In this document: positions 38,443 to 47,297 of the stretch, in pieces | How the letters are laid out: each line of letters opens with the position of its first letter | How positions within the stretch are numbered: the first letter of the stretch is position 1 | Assembly: GCF_014495845.1 (NCBI RefSeq) | Contig: NZ_CP061080.1 | Coordinates: forward strand, 62,001 to 126,000 | From: Aquibium microcysteis | Lineage (GTDB): Bacteria; Pseudomonadota; Alphaproteobacteria; Rhizobiales; Rhizobiaceae | Reading direction: 5' to 3' | Length of the DNA: 64,000 nt | Program-made: the position numbers and the translations under genes | Notes under the pieces: generated by a model | Told to the model about the DNA's origin: nothing | Database searches by the model: none | The model's input: only the letters and a program-made list of their open reading frames with translations

Positions 38443-41400
38443 TCAGTTTCCGATCCCGCTCTGTGCGCTCCCGGCGATCGTTCCTGTGGCCATGACGTTG
38501 TCGCTTCCGCTCACGCCCTGGAACCCGAAGTTCCCGATGACCCCGCCGGCCTTGATCGGACCATTATTCACGAAGGCGCCGTTGACGGCGCCGTTCATCC
38601 CGGAGCCGCTGAGATAGCCCGAAAACAGTGCCTGATTGCTGGTCGACGCGTCGCTCACCCCGGCGGAAAGGTTCAAGCCATCGAACGAGTTCAGGTTCAC
38701 GGTTCCGGTCCGGTCGTTGAAGTCGAAGGTCATGTTCATCGTGCCCGACGCGATGTATGTCGATGTCCCCTCCTGGTTCTGACGCGTGACGTTGCCGAGC
38801 GCCGTGCCGGAATAGGTGGCGACGATGTTCGTCGGCAGGTCGTCCGGATGGGTGATGTCGCCCGCGACCCAGCTTCCCATGTGGGCATAATCCGTCCGCG
38901 TCTCGGTTCCTTCGCCCGTATCGACCTCAGTCCTGACCCGCGTACCCCACCAGCCCCAGTCGAGGAACGAGCAGTCGCTGCAATGGGCATAGCCGTCGAT
39001 GGGATTCGCCCGGCCGGACACGATGTAGCTGCCAGGATTGTCGCCCGCCTTGTTGGGAAGATCCTGTTCGTCCTCCGTGACGAGACGGGTGTTCTCGTTG
39101 CTGCCGTCATGGACCGCACCGAAGCGGTCGTCGTCGACGAAGGCGCTTCCGACACCGCCGAAGCTGAGCGCGTAGTAGTCGACGACGCCGTTGGTGCTCG
39201 GCCAGTACTCGCCCGGCACCTGGAGGGTGTCGTAGAGGACCGCCGACGCGGAAACGGTGTTGTTCACCGCATCGGTCGACAGCGTGAGCGTCGGATTGAT
39301 GCCGCTCATGCCGATGTAGGGGTTTTCGGCGCCGCCGTCGCTCGATTCGAACAGGCCGGCCATGAAGCCCTGATGGGTGCGCGTCGTGCGGCTGAGTTCG
39401 CCCTGCGGGGTCGTGTCCGTCAGCGAGGCCACGTGATGGGTCGCGAAGGGGAAGCCGTCTGCCAGATAACCGTCCTGCTGGTTGCCCGTGTATCCGGCGT
39501 TGTTCAGCGTCGTATCGGCAAACCCATCCGCAGGCGTGATGCTGGCGCCCAGGACGAAATGCTCGGCATTGGCGCCGAAGAACGCATTGCCGGAGGGCCC
39601 CGCCGTGGCGACCACCGAGCCGCGCATGTTGGCCGGCCCTTCGCCGGCGTCGAAGCGGAACGAGCCGCGCCGGATGCCGGCAAGCGTGGCGTCGCCTTCG
39701 TCGTCGATGCCGACCGGGCTTGCGATGACGAAGGCCGCGCTCTTCTGGTTCGAGCCTTCCCCCTCGATATAGATCCAGGACTGGAACAGCTTCGCGTCGA
39801 GATTGGTCTCGCCCGTTCCGTAGTTCGCAGCCGTATCCGATTCCACGATGAAGAGGTTCGAGGAACTGAGGAACTGGTTGTCGACGGCGCCGAACAGATC
39901 GTCCACGAAGAAGGGCGCGTCGATTCCTTCGATGGGATCCTGCGTCAGCGTGTACTCGCGCACGTTCGTCCCGGTGTTGAGGCTGGAGATCACTTCGCTG
40001 GAGGTCGGCGTGCCGACGATCACCTGATAGGGATCGCGCGGATCGCCATCGAAGCCGAGGAAATAGGCCGCGAAGTCGCCGGCACCGGCATAGGCGACGC
40101 CCGAGACGGCCTGGCCGTCGGCGATCGTCCCGCCGATGATCGTGGTCGCGAGCCCCTCGTCGCCCACGGTTCCGGTGAGGTCGGGAAGCGAGGTGAGCGT
40201 GTCCTCGTTCATGAGGAGACCGCCGACCTTGTCGAAGACGATGTTGCGGTCGGACGCTTCCGTCGTGCCGACGAGACCGCGCTGGCCCGCATTCTCGAAG
40301 GAATCCTCCGACCCGAGGGGGACGAAGATGTCCGGCGCCGTCAGCACCCGCGCCGTCACGATCTCGACCCGCTCCGTCTGCTTGCCGACGATCGTGCCGA
40401 CGGCGTAGAAGTCTTCGTTGTTGATCGTGAAATCGCCGATCACGCCGGCGGCGATGGTTTCGCCGTCGTTGACGAAGGCGCCGCTGACGTAGAAATAGGT
40501 CTGGCTTTCCCCGTTGGTGGCGTAGAACTCGGCCTGCTGCGATTCGCCGATCCCGTAGGCGACGCCATCGAGAGAGACACCGGCGAAATTGTCGATCCAG
40601 AACTCGCCGGCGCGGTCGTTGAAGTTGTAGCTCATGCCGAACGTGCCGGACGCGATGTACTGCGCGGCACCGGCTTCGCCCTGATACGATGCGACCGTGC
40701 CCAGCATCGTGCCTTCGTAGGTCGCGCGCACATTGATCGGCATGTCGACCGCTGCGGTGATGTCGCCTGCGACCCAGGTCCCCATGTGGACGTAGTCGCG
40801 CCGGCCATAGGGGAGCGCTTCGCTCTCCTCCGGCTCCACGACGACGCGCGTGCCCCACCAGCCCCAGTCGATGAAGTCGCAGTCCGCGCAGTGCGAATAG
40901 CCTTCGATCGGGACGGCGCGGCCGGACACGAGATAGCTGCCCGCATTCGTCGTGTCGGTGTGGGCGACCTCCTCGCCTTCGATCTCGTTGTAATAGTCCG
41001 CGTCCGTCAGGATGCGGGTGTTCAGCGGGGAATTGTTCTGGACCGCGCCGTAGACGTCGTCATTGACGAAGGTGTTGCCGCCCGTGGCGCCCTCGCCGGT
41101 GGTAACCAGCGGACTGAAGCCGCCGATCGGGACGCCGTCCACCCCCTCTGGCGCGGCGCCGAAGGTGAGCAGATACTTGTCCACCTCCAGGTCGTTGCCC
41201 CGGACGTCGGTGACCACGCCGACCGCCGCCACCGAATTGTTTTCGGCGTTCAGCTGCATGAAGAAATTCGGACCAGCCTCGCCGGCGAGCGCGACCGGGT
41301 AGTTCGGATCGAAATTGGTTTCCATGGCGCCGGCCATGAATCCCGAGACCGTCCGCGTCGTGCGCGCGACGTTCTCCTGCGGCGTTTCCTCGACCAGCGC

Positions 41401-43110
41401 GGCCACGTGCTGCGTGACGAAGGTGCCGTCCTCGTCATAGGGATCGACGGAGGAATCGACGAAGGAATCGTTCGGGTCCAGCGTCGAGCCGATGACGAAA
41501 TGGTCGGCATTGTCGCCGAAGAAATGCGATCCGTCCGGACCGGCGAGCGTGGTCATGTAGCCGCGCATGTTGACGGCGCCGTCATAGGAGGACGAACGAT
41601 AGCTGCCGCGGCGCGACCCTTCGAGAGTATCGGTGCCCGCCTCGTCTTCGCTGGCCGCCGAAGCCGTGACGAAGGCCGCACTCTTCTGGTTCAGCCCGTC
41701 GCCCTCGATCGAGATCCAGCTCATGAAGGTCTCGAATTCGCCGGTGGTCGAACCGCCCGGCTCGACGATGTAGAAATCGGTCGAACTCGCGTTCGTGACG
41801 GGACCGTAGGAGGTCGGCGCGAAGAACGGCACGCCGCCCGTGCTCGGGTCCGAGGTCAGCGTGTAGCGGCGGATGTCGTTGAGCGAGACGTTCTCCGGCG
41901 CTTCCGTGAGCTCCGTTCCCGTGCCGTGGATCATGTAGAACGGGTAGGCCGTCTCCGTCCCGTATTCGAGCAGGTAGGCGGCGAAATCGCCGCGGCCGGC
42001 ATAGGCATAGCCGGTGAGGGAATCGGCGCCGAAGAGTCCGTCGTCGACCGTGAAGGTCTCGAGGCCCGCATCGCCCTGTGTCCCGGTGTAGTCGGGAAGG
42101 TCGATCGCGGCTTCGTCCGAAACCAGACGTCCGCCGGTTTTCGTGAAGGTCACCTCTTCCTGCGTGAAGATCTGAGGCACGCTGAGGCTTCTGAAGCTGA
42201 AGCCCGAAACGGCGCCGGGTCCGCCATAATAGACCGTGCCGGAGCTCGTGGCCGGTGTCGTGACCTCGCCGCGCGTGTCGACGTCGCCGACATTGGTCTC
42301 GATGTCGTCGACGTCCGTCGCCTTCACCGCAACCGAACGCGGCGTGGGCAGCGGCGCGTTGTTGGGGAGGTTCGAGTTGCTCTGCGGGAGCGGGCTGTTC
42401 TGCACCGTCCCGTCGTTCGGCTGCTCGTCGGAGCCGCCCGTCTGCCCGTCGCCGCCGGACAGGTCGGACTGGAACGTCGAGGCGTCGCTCTCCGTTCGGC
42501 GCCGCACGTTGGTGTCGAGCCCGCCGCCGCGGCCGCCCTGGACGACCAGCGTATAGCCCGGCTCGTAGATGCGCGAGCGCCGGCCGTCGCGGCCCCGGAA
42601 CTGCACCTCGTCGCCGAAGATCATGGAGAACAGGGCCTTGTCGGAGGATTCGACACGACCCTCGACCATGGCGCCGCGGATGCCGATGGTGCCCACCGGC
42701 GTGTTGATCGTGGCGCCGTCCGGCCGGCGGCTGGTCTGGCCGCCGATGAAGCGGAACGCGCCCTTGGCGACGGAAGCGACGACCTTGGCGTCGCCGGTCG
42801 CGGGGTTGTAGACGAACTCGTCGATGGTGAGCTGGCTGTTCGGCCCGACCGTGAAGGTGGTGCCGTCGAGCAGCAGGATCTGGACGAGCCCGCGTCCGTC
42901 GGTGGTGATCTCTTCGTTGAAGATGACGTTCTGACCAAGCGAGATGATGCGCGGCGCGGCCCCCGGCGGCCGACCCTTGGCGTCGGTGTTGACGGCGGCG
43001 GCAACGCCTACCTTGGCGAAGGCGGGCGCCTGTGCCGACACGAGAGCGACGGCGGCCACGCCGGCGGCGAGGCTGCGCATCGGGACCGATCGTGCGAAGG
43101 GGGCAGCCAT
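38443..43110 (-). CDS. giant exported FecR-domain protein with two TbpB-barrel-ended modules (probable Slam/type XI cargo)
   Basis: The product is 1555 residues. A Sec signal ends near PAFAK (residue 32), with no lipobox, so it is not a lipoprotein. A FecR domain lies at about residues 58-150 (GTTFTVGPNSQLTIDEFVY, ATINTPVGTIGIRG). An Asn/Ser/Pro-rich linker follows. Two tandem modules follow, about 320-911 and 957-1555. Each ends in an 8-stranded barrel pattern like TbpB/Slam cargo: ASGTFGMSYNFNDRAGEF with GAFVNDG...AAGVIGDF in copy 1 and ASGTMNMTFDFNDRTGTV with GAFVNNGPIKAGGVIGNF in copy 2. Each also has a HCxDCxFxDWGWWGTRV motif. The ATG is two bases after the Slam-like gene. Ligand and role unknown; a surface or secreted binding protein is inference. 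Confidence 0.85.
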   Translation of the reverse strand: MAAPFARSVPMRSLAAGVAAVALVSAQAPAFAKVGVAAAVNTDAKGRPPGAAPRIISLGQNVIFNEEITTDGRGLVQILLLDGTTFTVGPNSQLTIDEFVYNPATGDAKVVASVAKGAFRFIGGQTSRRPDGATINTPVGTIGIRGAMVEGRVESSDKALFSMIFGDEVQFRGRDGRRSRIYEPGYTLVVQGGRGGGLDTNVRRRTESDASTFQSDLSGGDGQTGGSDEQPNDGTVQNSPLPQSNSNLPNNAPLPTPRSVAVKATDVDDIETNVGDVDTRGEVTTPATSSGTVYYGGPGAVSGFSFRSLSVPQIFTQEEVTFTKTGGRLVSDEAAIDLPDYTGTQGDAGLETFTVDDGLFGADSLTGYAYAGRGDFAAYLLEYGTETAYPFYMIHGTGTELTEAPENVSLNDIRRYTLTSDPSTGGVPFFAPTSYGPVTNASSTDFYIVEPGGSTTGEFETFMSWISIEGDGLNQKSAAFVTASAASEDEAGTDTLEGSRRGSYRSSSYDGAVNMRGYMTTLAGPDGSHFFGDNADHFVIGSTLDPNDSFVDSSVDPYDEDGTFVTQHVAALVEETPQENVARTTRTVSGFMAGAMETNFDPNYPVALAGEAGPNFFMQLNAENNSVAAVGVVTDVRGNDLEVDKYLLTFGAAPEGVDGVPIGGFSPLVTTGEGATGGNTFVNDDVYGAVQNNSPLNTRILTDADYYNEIEGEEVAHTDTTNAGSYLVSGRAVPIEGYSHCADCDFIDWGWWGTRVVVEPEESEALPYGRRDYVHMGTWVAGDITAAVDMPINVRATYEGTMLGTVASYQGEAGAAQYIASGTFGMSYNFNDRAGEFWIDNFAGVSLDGVAYGIGESQQAEFYATNGESQTYFYVSGAFVNDGETIAAGVIGDFTINNEDFYAVGTIVGKQTERVEIVTARVLTAPDIFVPLGSEDSFENAGQRGLVGTTEASDRNIVFDKVGGLLMNEDTLTSLPDLTGTVGDEGLATTIIGGTIADGQAVSGVAYAGAGDFAAYFLGFDGDPRDPYQVIVGTPTSSEVISSLNTGTNVREYTLTQDPIEGIDAPFFVDDLFGAVDNQFLSSSNLFIVESDTAANYGTGETNLDAKLFQSWIYIEGEGSNQKSAAFVIASPVGIDDEGDATLAGIRRGSFRFDAGEGPANMRGSVVATAGPSGNAFFGANAEHFVLGASITPADGFADTTLNNAGYTGNQQDGYLADGFPFATHHVASLTDTTPQGELSRTTRTHQGFMAGLFESSDGGAENPYIGMSGINPTLTLSTDAVNNTVSASAVLYDTLQVPGEYWPSTNGVVDYYALSFGGVGSAFVDDDRFGAVHDGSNENTRLVTEDEQDLPNKAGDNPGSYIVSGRANPIDGYAHCSDCSFLDWGWWGTRVRTEVDTGEGTETRTDYAHMGSWVAGDITHPDDLPTNIVATYSGTALGNVTRQNQEGTSTYIASGTMNMTFDFNDRTGTVNLNSFDGLNLSAGVSDASTSNQALFSGYLSGSGMNGAVNGAFVNNGPIKAGGVIGNFGFQGVSGSDNVMATGTIAGSAQSGIGN
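38446..40242 (-). repeat. protein-level tandem module, copy 2 (residues ~957-1555)
   Basis: Second of two homologous modules inside the FecR-domain protein. Landmarks shared with copy 1, in the same order, are GDFAAY, NQKSAAFV, RRGS, NMRG, FFGxNAxHFV, RTTRT, GFMAG, PIxGYxHC, DWGWWGTRV, WVAGDIT, and the terminal barrel. Its Cys pair is C1377/C1380. The copies differ at most other positions, so the duplication is old. Confidence 0.9.
40378..42153 (-). repeat. protein-level tandem module, copy 1 (residues ~320-911)
   Basis: First module of the pair. Its Cys pair is C741/C744 in HCADCDFIDWGWWGTRV; the barrel is residues 818-911. It is joined to copy 2 by about 45 residues including VEIVTARVLTAPDIFVPLG, which matches the segment just before copy 1 (FSFRSLSVPQIFTQEEV) in outline. 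Confidence 0.9.
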
Positions 43111-43112
43111 GG

Positions 43113-44486
43113 TCAGAACCTCTTCACGACGCTGAGCGAGACGGAGACGTTGTCGTAGTCGCGGATCGCATAGTTGGAACTGACGTTGCGGTACTCGCCG
43201 TCGGCCATCAGCGACCAGCTCCTGGACACCGGCACCAGCAGGCTGGCGCCCACATAGGCCTCGTGGTCCACCTCGGCCTGGGTCGGGTCGATGACCGGAT
43301 CGGCCTCGTCATACGCGCGGTACACGTAGCCGGCGGTCGGCGACAGCGTCCAGGGACCGTACTGGCCGCCCAGCGGCGAGGCGAAGGCATAGCTGAAGCC
43401 GCCCGAGATGCCGGCCTCGACATAGGCGAGATAGCTGCGCTCGGCTTCGGTCAGCTGCACGTAGCCGCCACCGGTCAGCATGAAGCTCGGCGTCACGATG
43501 TAGCTGTTGTTCGTGTAGAGGCGGTACTCGCTGCCGTCGCGGTTGTCGGCGGTCGGAGCCGCGCTGGATTCCTGGTAGTCCCGGTAGCGGTATTCGAAGG
43601 CGGTGAGCAGCGACGTTCGGGCCGAGGGGCGGATGACGAAGCGTGCGCCCGCACCGCCGGCCGCCGAATAGAAGTGGTCGTTGACGAAAGCGCCGGACGC
43701 GATGCCGTAGACGCCGAGCACCGCGTTGTCGATGCCGAAACGGCCCATGTCGAAGGCCGGGCCGAAGGTGACCTCCCCGAGCGCCGTGTCGAGCTCGTCG
43801 CGCTCGAACTGCTTTGAGGCATAGGTGATGAGGTCGACCTCGAGCGAATCGCCCTGGCTGGGCAGGTCGTAGCTGAAGTGAAACAGCCCGGCGCCGTAGA
43901 CGTTGCCGTCGGACGCGCCTGCCGATCCCGGATCGATCGTCAGGCCGCCGCTTGTCAGGACGGTGCCGATGCCCGGGGCACGGTTGGCGTTGGTCTGGTA
44001 GCGTACCCCGAGACGGACCTGACCCGAGAACCGCGTATCCATCTCCGCCGTCGCGATGCCCGCCAGGTATTCCTCCACCTTGGCCCGCACCTCGTCCGGC
44101 ACCTGCTGGCCGGAGATCGCGGACGTGAAGTAGGTCCGTGCCGTCTCGAAGGCGCCGAGCCGGTAGTACAGCACGCCGAGTTCGAGCTGCAGACGCGGCA
44201 GGCCGGGCGCGAAGATGAGCATGCGCTCCAGCGTAGCGATCGCCGCTTCGAGATCGCCCACTTGCGCGGAGAGGGCTGCGTACCGGAAGGCCGTGTCGAG
44301 ATCGTCGGGCTTTTCGAGCATGCGCTGGAACAGCGCCGTGCGCTGCGCCTGCAGGGTCGCGACGTCGGCGGTGACCTGTGGAGGGGCAACCGTCTTCGGC
44401 GCGACCTTGGGATCGGTCTGCGCGGAAGCGGCGGTCGAGCACAGAAATGCGCCCGCCGCCAAGAGAACTCGCATCCTCAGTTGCAC
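43113..44486 (-). CDS. Slam-like (SlipAM) TPR plus beta-barrel outer membrane protein
   Basis: A 457-residue exported protein. The signal peptide is RMRVLLAAGAFLCSTAASAQ; TPR-type helices cover about residues 55-130 (TLERMLIFAPGLPRLQLELGVLYYRLGAFETARTYF style repeats), and a barrel of some 14 strands runs from about 155 to the end, which is the aromatic KRF typical of outer-membrane barrels. The entry segment QVRLGVRYQTNANRAPG and this layout match surface lipoprotein assembly modifiers, which move TbpB-like proteins across the outer membrane. GTG 44486 has GGAGG six bases upstream and is preferred to ATG 44474, where the site would touch the start. The predicted cargo follows two bases after the stop. 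Confidence 0.7.
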   Translation of the reverse strand: MQLRMRVLLAAGAFLCSTAASAQTDPKVAPKTVAPPQVTADVATLQAQRTALFQRMLEKPDDLDTAFRYAALSAQVGDLEAAIATLERMLIFAPGLPRLQLELGVLYYRLGAFETARTYFTSAISGQQVPDEVRAKVEEYLAGIATAEMDTRFSGQVRLGVRYQTNANRAPGIGTVLTSGGLTIDPGSAGASDGNVYGAGLFHFSYDLPSQGDSLEVDLITYASKQFERDELDTALGEVTFGPAFDMGRFGIDNAVLGVYGIASGAFVNDHFYSAAGGAGARFVIRPSARTSLLTAFEYRYRDYQESSAAPTADNRDGSEYRLYTNNSYIVTPSFMLTGGGYVQLTEAERSYLAYVEAGISGGFSYAFASPLGGQYGPWTLSPTAGYVYRAYDEADPVIDPTQAEVDHEAYVGASLLVPVSRSWSLMADGEYRNVSSNYAIRDYDNVSVSLSVVKRF

Positions 44487-44718
44487 AAAACCCTCCGGCC
44501 GCCGCGTCATTCCAGTCTGACGTTGGGTCAAACAAGAAGCCGTGTCAATGCATTGGAGATTGCGCGGGGTCGGCGCTAGTCCGCCATCGGCTCACTGTGT
44601 CGTTTCGGCGACAGGCCGCAGCACAGTTTGAAGGCAACGGCGGATCATTTGAATAAAGTTGGTGCAGCCGATGCGGTTACACTTGCGCAAGAAGGGTGGA
44701 TCCGGCCTGCAAGAGGCG

Positions 44719-45495
44719 TCAGCGCGGGTGATGAAAAAGGTTGAGATAAGTCGGATCGAAGTCGGCGAGCCTGACGAGACCGTCCCAGTCGCGAATCGTG
44801 ATGCGATTGCCTTTCCAGGTGGTGAGGCCGGTCGCACGAAGGTCCTGCAACGTCCGGTTCGTGTGCACGATCGAGAGCCCCACGAGGTCGGCGATCTCCG
44901 CCTGCGTCAGCGGGAAGTCGAAGGAGCCGTTCTCCACGAGCCCCACCACTTCCAGGCGCCGGTACACTTCGCAGACAAGGTAGGCGAGGTGGCGGATCGG
45001 CTCCATGCGGCCCATACAGGCAATCCAGTTGCGCTGAATGGCGGCGTCGATGGCGACCATCATGAAGAGCACGCGGCCCAGATGCGGCATCTCGGTCGCC
45101 AGCCGCTGGATGTCGCGGTGCGGCACCATCGCCACGGTCACCGGGGTCAGCGAGATGACGGCATGGTCCATGATCTTGAGAAAGAAGCCGTGCAGATCGA
45201 CGAAATCGCCCGGCACGTGCAGCGCCGTCAGTTGGCGGTTGCCGTTGGCGAGGTGCCGGCTGCGAGCGGCCAGCCCGTCGACCAGAAGGCAGCTCTCCGT
45301 CGGCCGGGCGGCTTCCGCGACGATCTCCTCGCCGTCGCCGAAACGCTTGAGTCGCCACGGCAGATCGCGCAGCGCCTGCCGCTCCTCGTCCGACAGCGCG
45401 TCGCGCCGCTCCAGCGACGCGATCAGCGGCTGGGGATCGAAGCGCTGGGTATCGCCGGACGGCCCGGACTGTGTTCCCGACGGCGGCGGATCCAT
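44719..45495 (-). CDS. Crp/Fnr-family regulator
   Basis: A 258-residue regulator. The N-terminal cyclic-nucleotide-binding-type barrel covers about residues 40-150 (LKRFGDGEEIVAEAARPTESCLLVDG, LHVPGDFVDLHGFFLK), the dimer helix follows, and the winged helix is FPLTQAEIADLVGLSIVHTNRTLQDL. The PRAARSAL-type cAMP pocket is not clearly conserved and there is no Fnr cysteine set, so the ligand is unknown. ATG 45495 begins shortly before the domain. It lies 232 bases upstream of the Slam-like operon on the same strand and could regulate it, possibly through the cyclase product; this is inference. Confidence 0.88.
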   Translation of the reverse strand: MDPPPSGTQSGPSGDTQRFDPQPLIASLERRDALSDEERQALRDLPWRLKRFGDGEEIVAEAARPTESCLLVDGLAARSRHLANGNRQLTALHVPGDFVDLHGFFLKIMDHAVISLTPVTVAMVPHRDIQRLATEMPHLGRVLFMMVAIDAAIQRNWIACMGRMEPIRHLAYLVCEVYRRLEVVGLVENGSFDFPLTQAEIADLVGLSIVHTNRTLQDLRATGLTTWKGNRITIRDWDGLVRLADFDPTYLNLFHHPR

Positions 45496-45914
45496 TACGA
45501 GGATCCGCGACCCGGTGTCGCCTGCGCGGATCCTGGTCTTCCCATCTTCGTAACTCGCCAAAACGACGTCCCCGTGCTTGCAGGCCGGCCTGATCCGGAC
45601 GAAACGCAGGCAATGGCGCGGGGTTCCGCGGGGAAGAGGGCGGAATCCCGACATGCGGATGGCCGGCGTGGACGAGGGAACCCCGGGACGAGTCAGTGGT
45701 TCTTGCGAAGCCGCCGCACACTTGGCCCAACACCCGACTGCGGCGGTCGCGCCGTCGCGCAGGTCGCGGCGGCGCGATTTCCGCGGCGGCTGGAGCGCGC
45801 CGTGGTGCCGTGGTCTTGTGACGCGCAGCGGATGGTCCTGGTCCCGTTCCCGCGCATGTCTTTCACCCGAAACCGATGCCCGCTTCCGGCAGACATGTTC
45901 GTCCGGCGATGCGG
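45496..45914. other. noncoding gap between crp-like gene and aroQ
   Basis: No convincing gene is present. Long open frames here are shadows of GC-rich sequence. The stretch from 45855 to 45897 holds a palindromic repeat (listed separately). The rest shows no strong promoter or terminator by eye. Confidence 0.6.
45855..45897. repeat. dispersed palindromic repeat, copy 1
   Basis: A 43-base element bounded by CATGTCT and AGACATG with an internal CCCGAAACCG core and a CGG-rich right half. A closely similar 42-base element is at 47298-47339. Similar small palindromes with GACATG ends are common in Hyphomicrobiales intergenic DNA. Confidence 0.75.
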
Positions 45915-46355
45915 TCACCCGCGCCGCAGCAGCGTCGCCATCCGGCGCGTCGCGAGCGCGTATCCCTCGACCCCGAAGCCCGCGATCACGCCGTCCGCCC
46001 GCAGCGAGACGTAGGAATGATGGCGGAAGCTCTCGCGCTTGTGCACGTTCGAGATGTGGACTTCGAGCACGGGTCCTTCGAACGCGTTCAGCGCGTCGAG
46101 GATCGCGATCGACGTGTGCGTGAAGGCGCCCGGATTGATGATGATGCCGGCCGCCGCCTCCCGCGCCTCGTGGATCCAGTCGATGATCTGGTGTTCGGCG
46201 TTGGATTGCATGAAGCGCAGGCCGAGGCCGGACGTCTCCGCGAGCGCCCGGCACGCGGCCTCGACGTCGGCGAGCGTCTCGCGGCCGTAGATCTCCGGCT
46301 GGCGTTTGCCGAGCAGGTTGAGGTTGGGTCCGTTGAGGATGAACACCGTCTGCAT
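45915..46355 (-). CDS. aroQ: type II 3-dehydroquinate dehydratase
   Basis: AroQ makes 3-dehydroshikimate in the shikimate pathway. The protein is 146 residues. Family motifs are [20 protein letters not shown] with the catalytic Tyr, [35 protein letters not shown] with the Asn and His region, and [31 protein letters not shown] precedes the ATG. It is not next to accB/accC here, which is the common arrangement in many proteobacteria. Confidence 0.96.
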   Translation of the reverse strand: MQTVFILNGPNLNLLGKRQPEIYGRETLADVEAACRALAETSGLGLRFMQSNAEHQIIDWIHEAREAAAGIIINPGAFTHTSIAILDALNAFEGPVLEVHISNVHKRESFRHHSYVSLRADGVIAGFGVEGYALATRRMATLLRRG

Positions 46356-46618
46356 GGCAGCCTCCCGCGCGCCCGCCGATCCCCCGGGCGTCGCGATCGG
46401 CGACGACCGGCCGGCCTTTCGATGGCCGCGTTAGGTCCGATTTTCGCGGCGCCGTCAAGCAGCCCAAGGGCGCGTGGGATGTCTCTGCGACCGGGTGCGG
46501 GCCTCCCGCCGGAACGATCCGACGGCGTCGCGGTTCGGAGGGCGGAACGGGGACGGACCCGCCGCTCATGAGGGCAGGCGGATGCCCGGGTCCCGCAGCG
46601 ATGGAAGGGAACCCTCCG

Positions 46619-46981
46619 ATGATCGACACCAAGACACATGGATACATCGACTATGCCACCGGACTGCTTCTGCTCGTCGCGCCCTACCTGTTCGGTTTTG
46701 CCACCGGCGGCGTCGAGCAGTGGCTGCCGCAGCTGATCGGCGCGGTCGTCATCGTGATGAGCCTGCTCACGCGCTACGAACTCAGTGCGGCCAAGGTCAT
46801 CCCGCTGCGGGCGCATCTCGGCGTCGACATGGCGAGCGGGGCGCTGCTGGCCGTCTCGCCGTGGCTCTTCGGTTTCGCCGGCATCATCTGGTGGCCGCAC
46901 CTGATGGTCGGTCTGATGGAGATCGTCGTCGCCGCCGTGACCCGTCGCGACCCCGAGGCCGCCGCGCGCGGCCGGCCCTGA
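46619..46981 (+). CDS. SPW-repeat membrane protein
   Basis: A 120-residue protein with four hydrophobic helices in two repeats of about 55 residues. The first repeat has GLLLLVAPYLFGFATGG and the second GALLAVSPWLFGFAGII, where SPWLFGFA is the SPW motif. GGAAGGGAACC precedes the ATG. Function is unknown; the family is common in soil alphaproteobacteria. Confidence 0.85.
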   Translation: MIDTKTHGYIDYATGLLLLVAPYLFGFATGGVEQWLPQLIGAVVIVMSLLTRYELSAAKVIPLRAHLGVDMASGALLAVSPWLFGFAGIIWWPHLMVGLMEIVVAAVTRRDPEAAARGRP

Positions 46982-47021
46982 GACGATCGGTGCCGGACGG
47001 AGCAGAGAGGACCGACCCGCC

Positions 47022-47236
47022 GTGGCGAGTGGCAATCCGCGTCCGCGCCGGCGCACCGAGATCATCGCCCTTGCGGGCGTCCTGATGCTCGTGGCCTCGT
47101 CCTGGGGTGCTTCCTGATCCTTCCGTCCGCCGAGACGTCGCCGATCGCGCCGCCGACTGGCGAAGAGACCCACACCGACGCGCCGGGCGACATGGAGACG
47201 CCGGAGAGCGCCAGGCCCATTCCGCCGCGGGACTGA
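47022..47236 (+). pseudogene. small single-pass membrane protein, apparently frameshifted
   Basis: GTG 47022, after AGAGAGGA, opens a frame that reads TEIIALAGVLMLVA and stops at 47117. The other plus frame continues at about 47096 with LVLGCFLILPSAETSPIAPP and ends at 47236 in ESARPIPPRD. Adding one base near 47096 joins them into a ~71-residue protein with an N-terminal basic stretch, one clean membrane helix and an acidic Pro/Thr-rich tail. This could be a real frameshift, a sequencing error or chance. Confidence 0.35.
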
Positions 47237-47297
47237 AACTGCAGCGTCCGTCGATCCCCCAGATCCGTTCGCCGCGCCTTGGCGCTTCGTCTTCGGA

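Noticed and set aside
36337..43158. Very long open frame of over 2200 codons on the plus strand, opposite the cyclase and FecR genes
   Set aside because: It is the antisense shadow of three well-supported minus-strand genes; the translation is Arg/Asp/Val-rich low-complexity sequence without family motifs, as is common in GC-rich DNA.
43032..43817. Plus-strand frame overlapping the Slam-like gene
   Set aside because: No family features; the minus strand has a signal peptide, TPR helices and a barrel.
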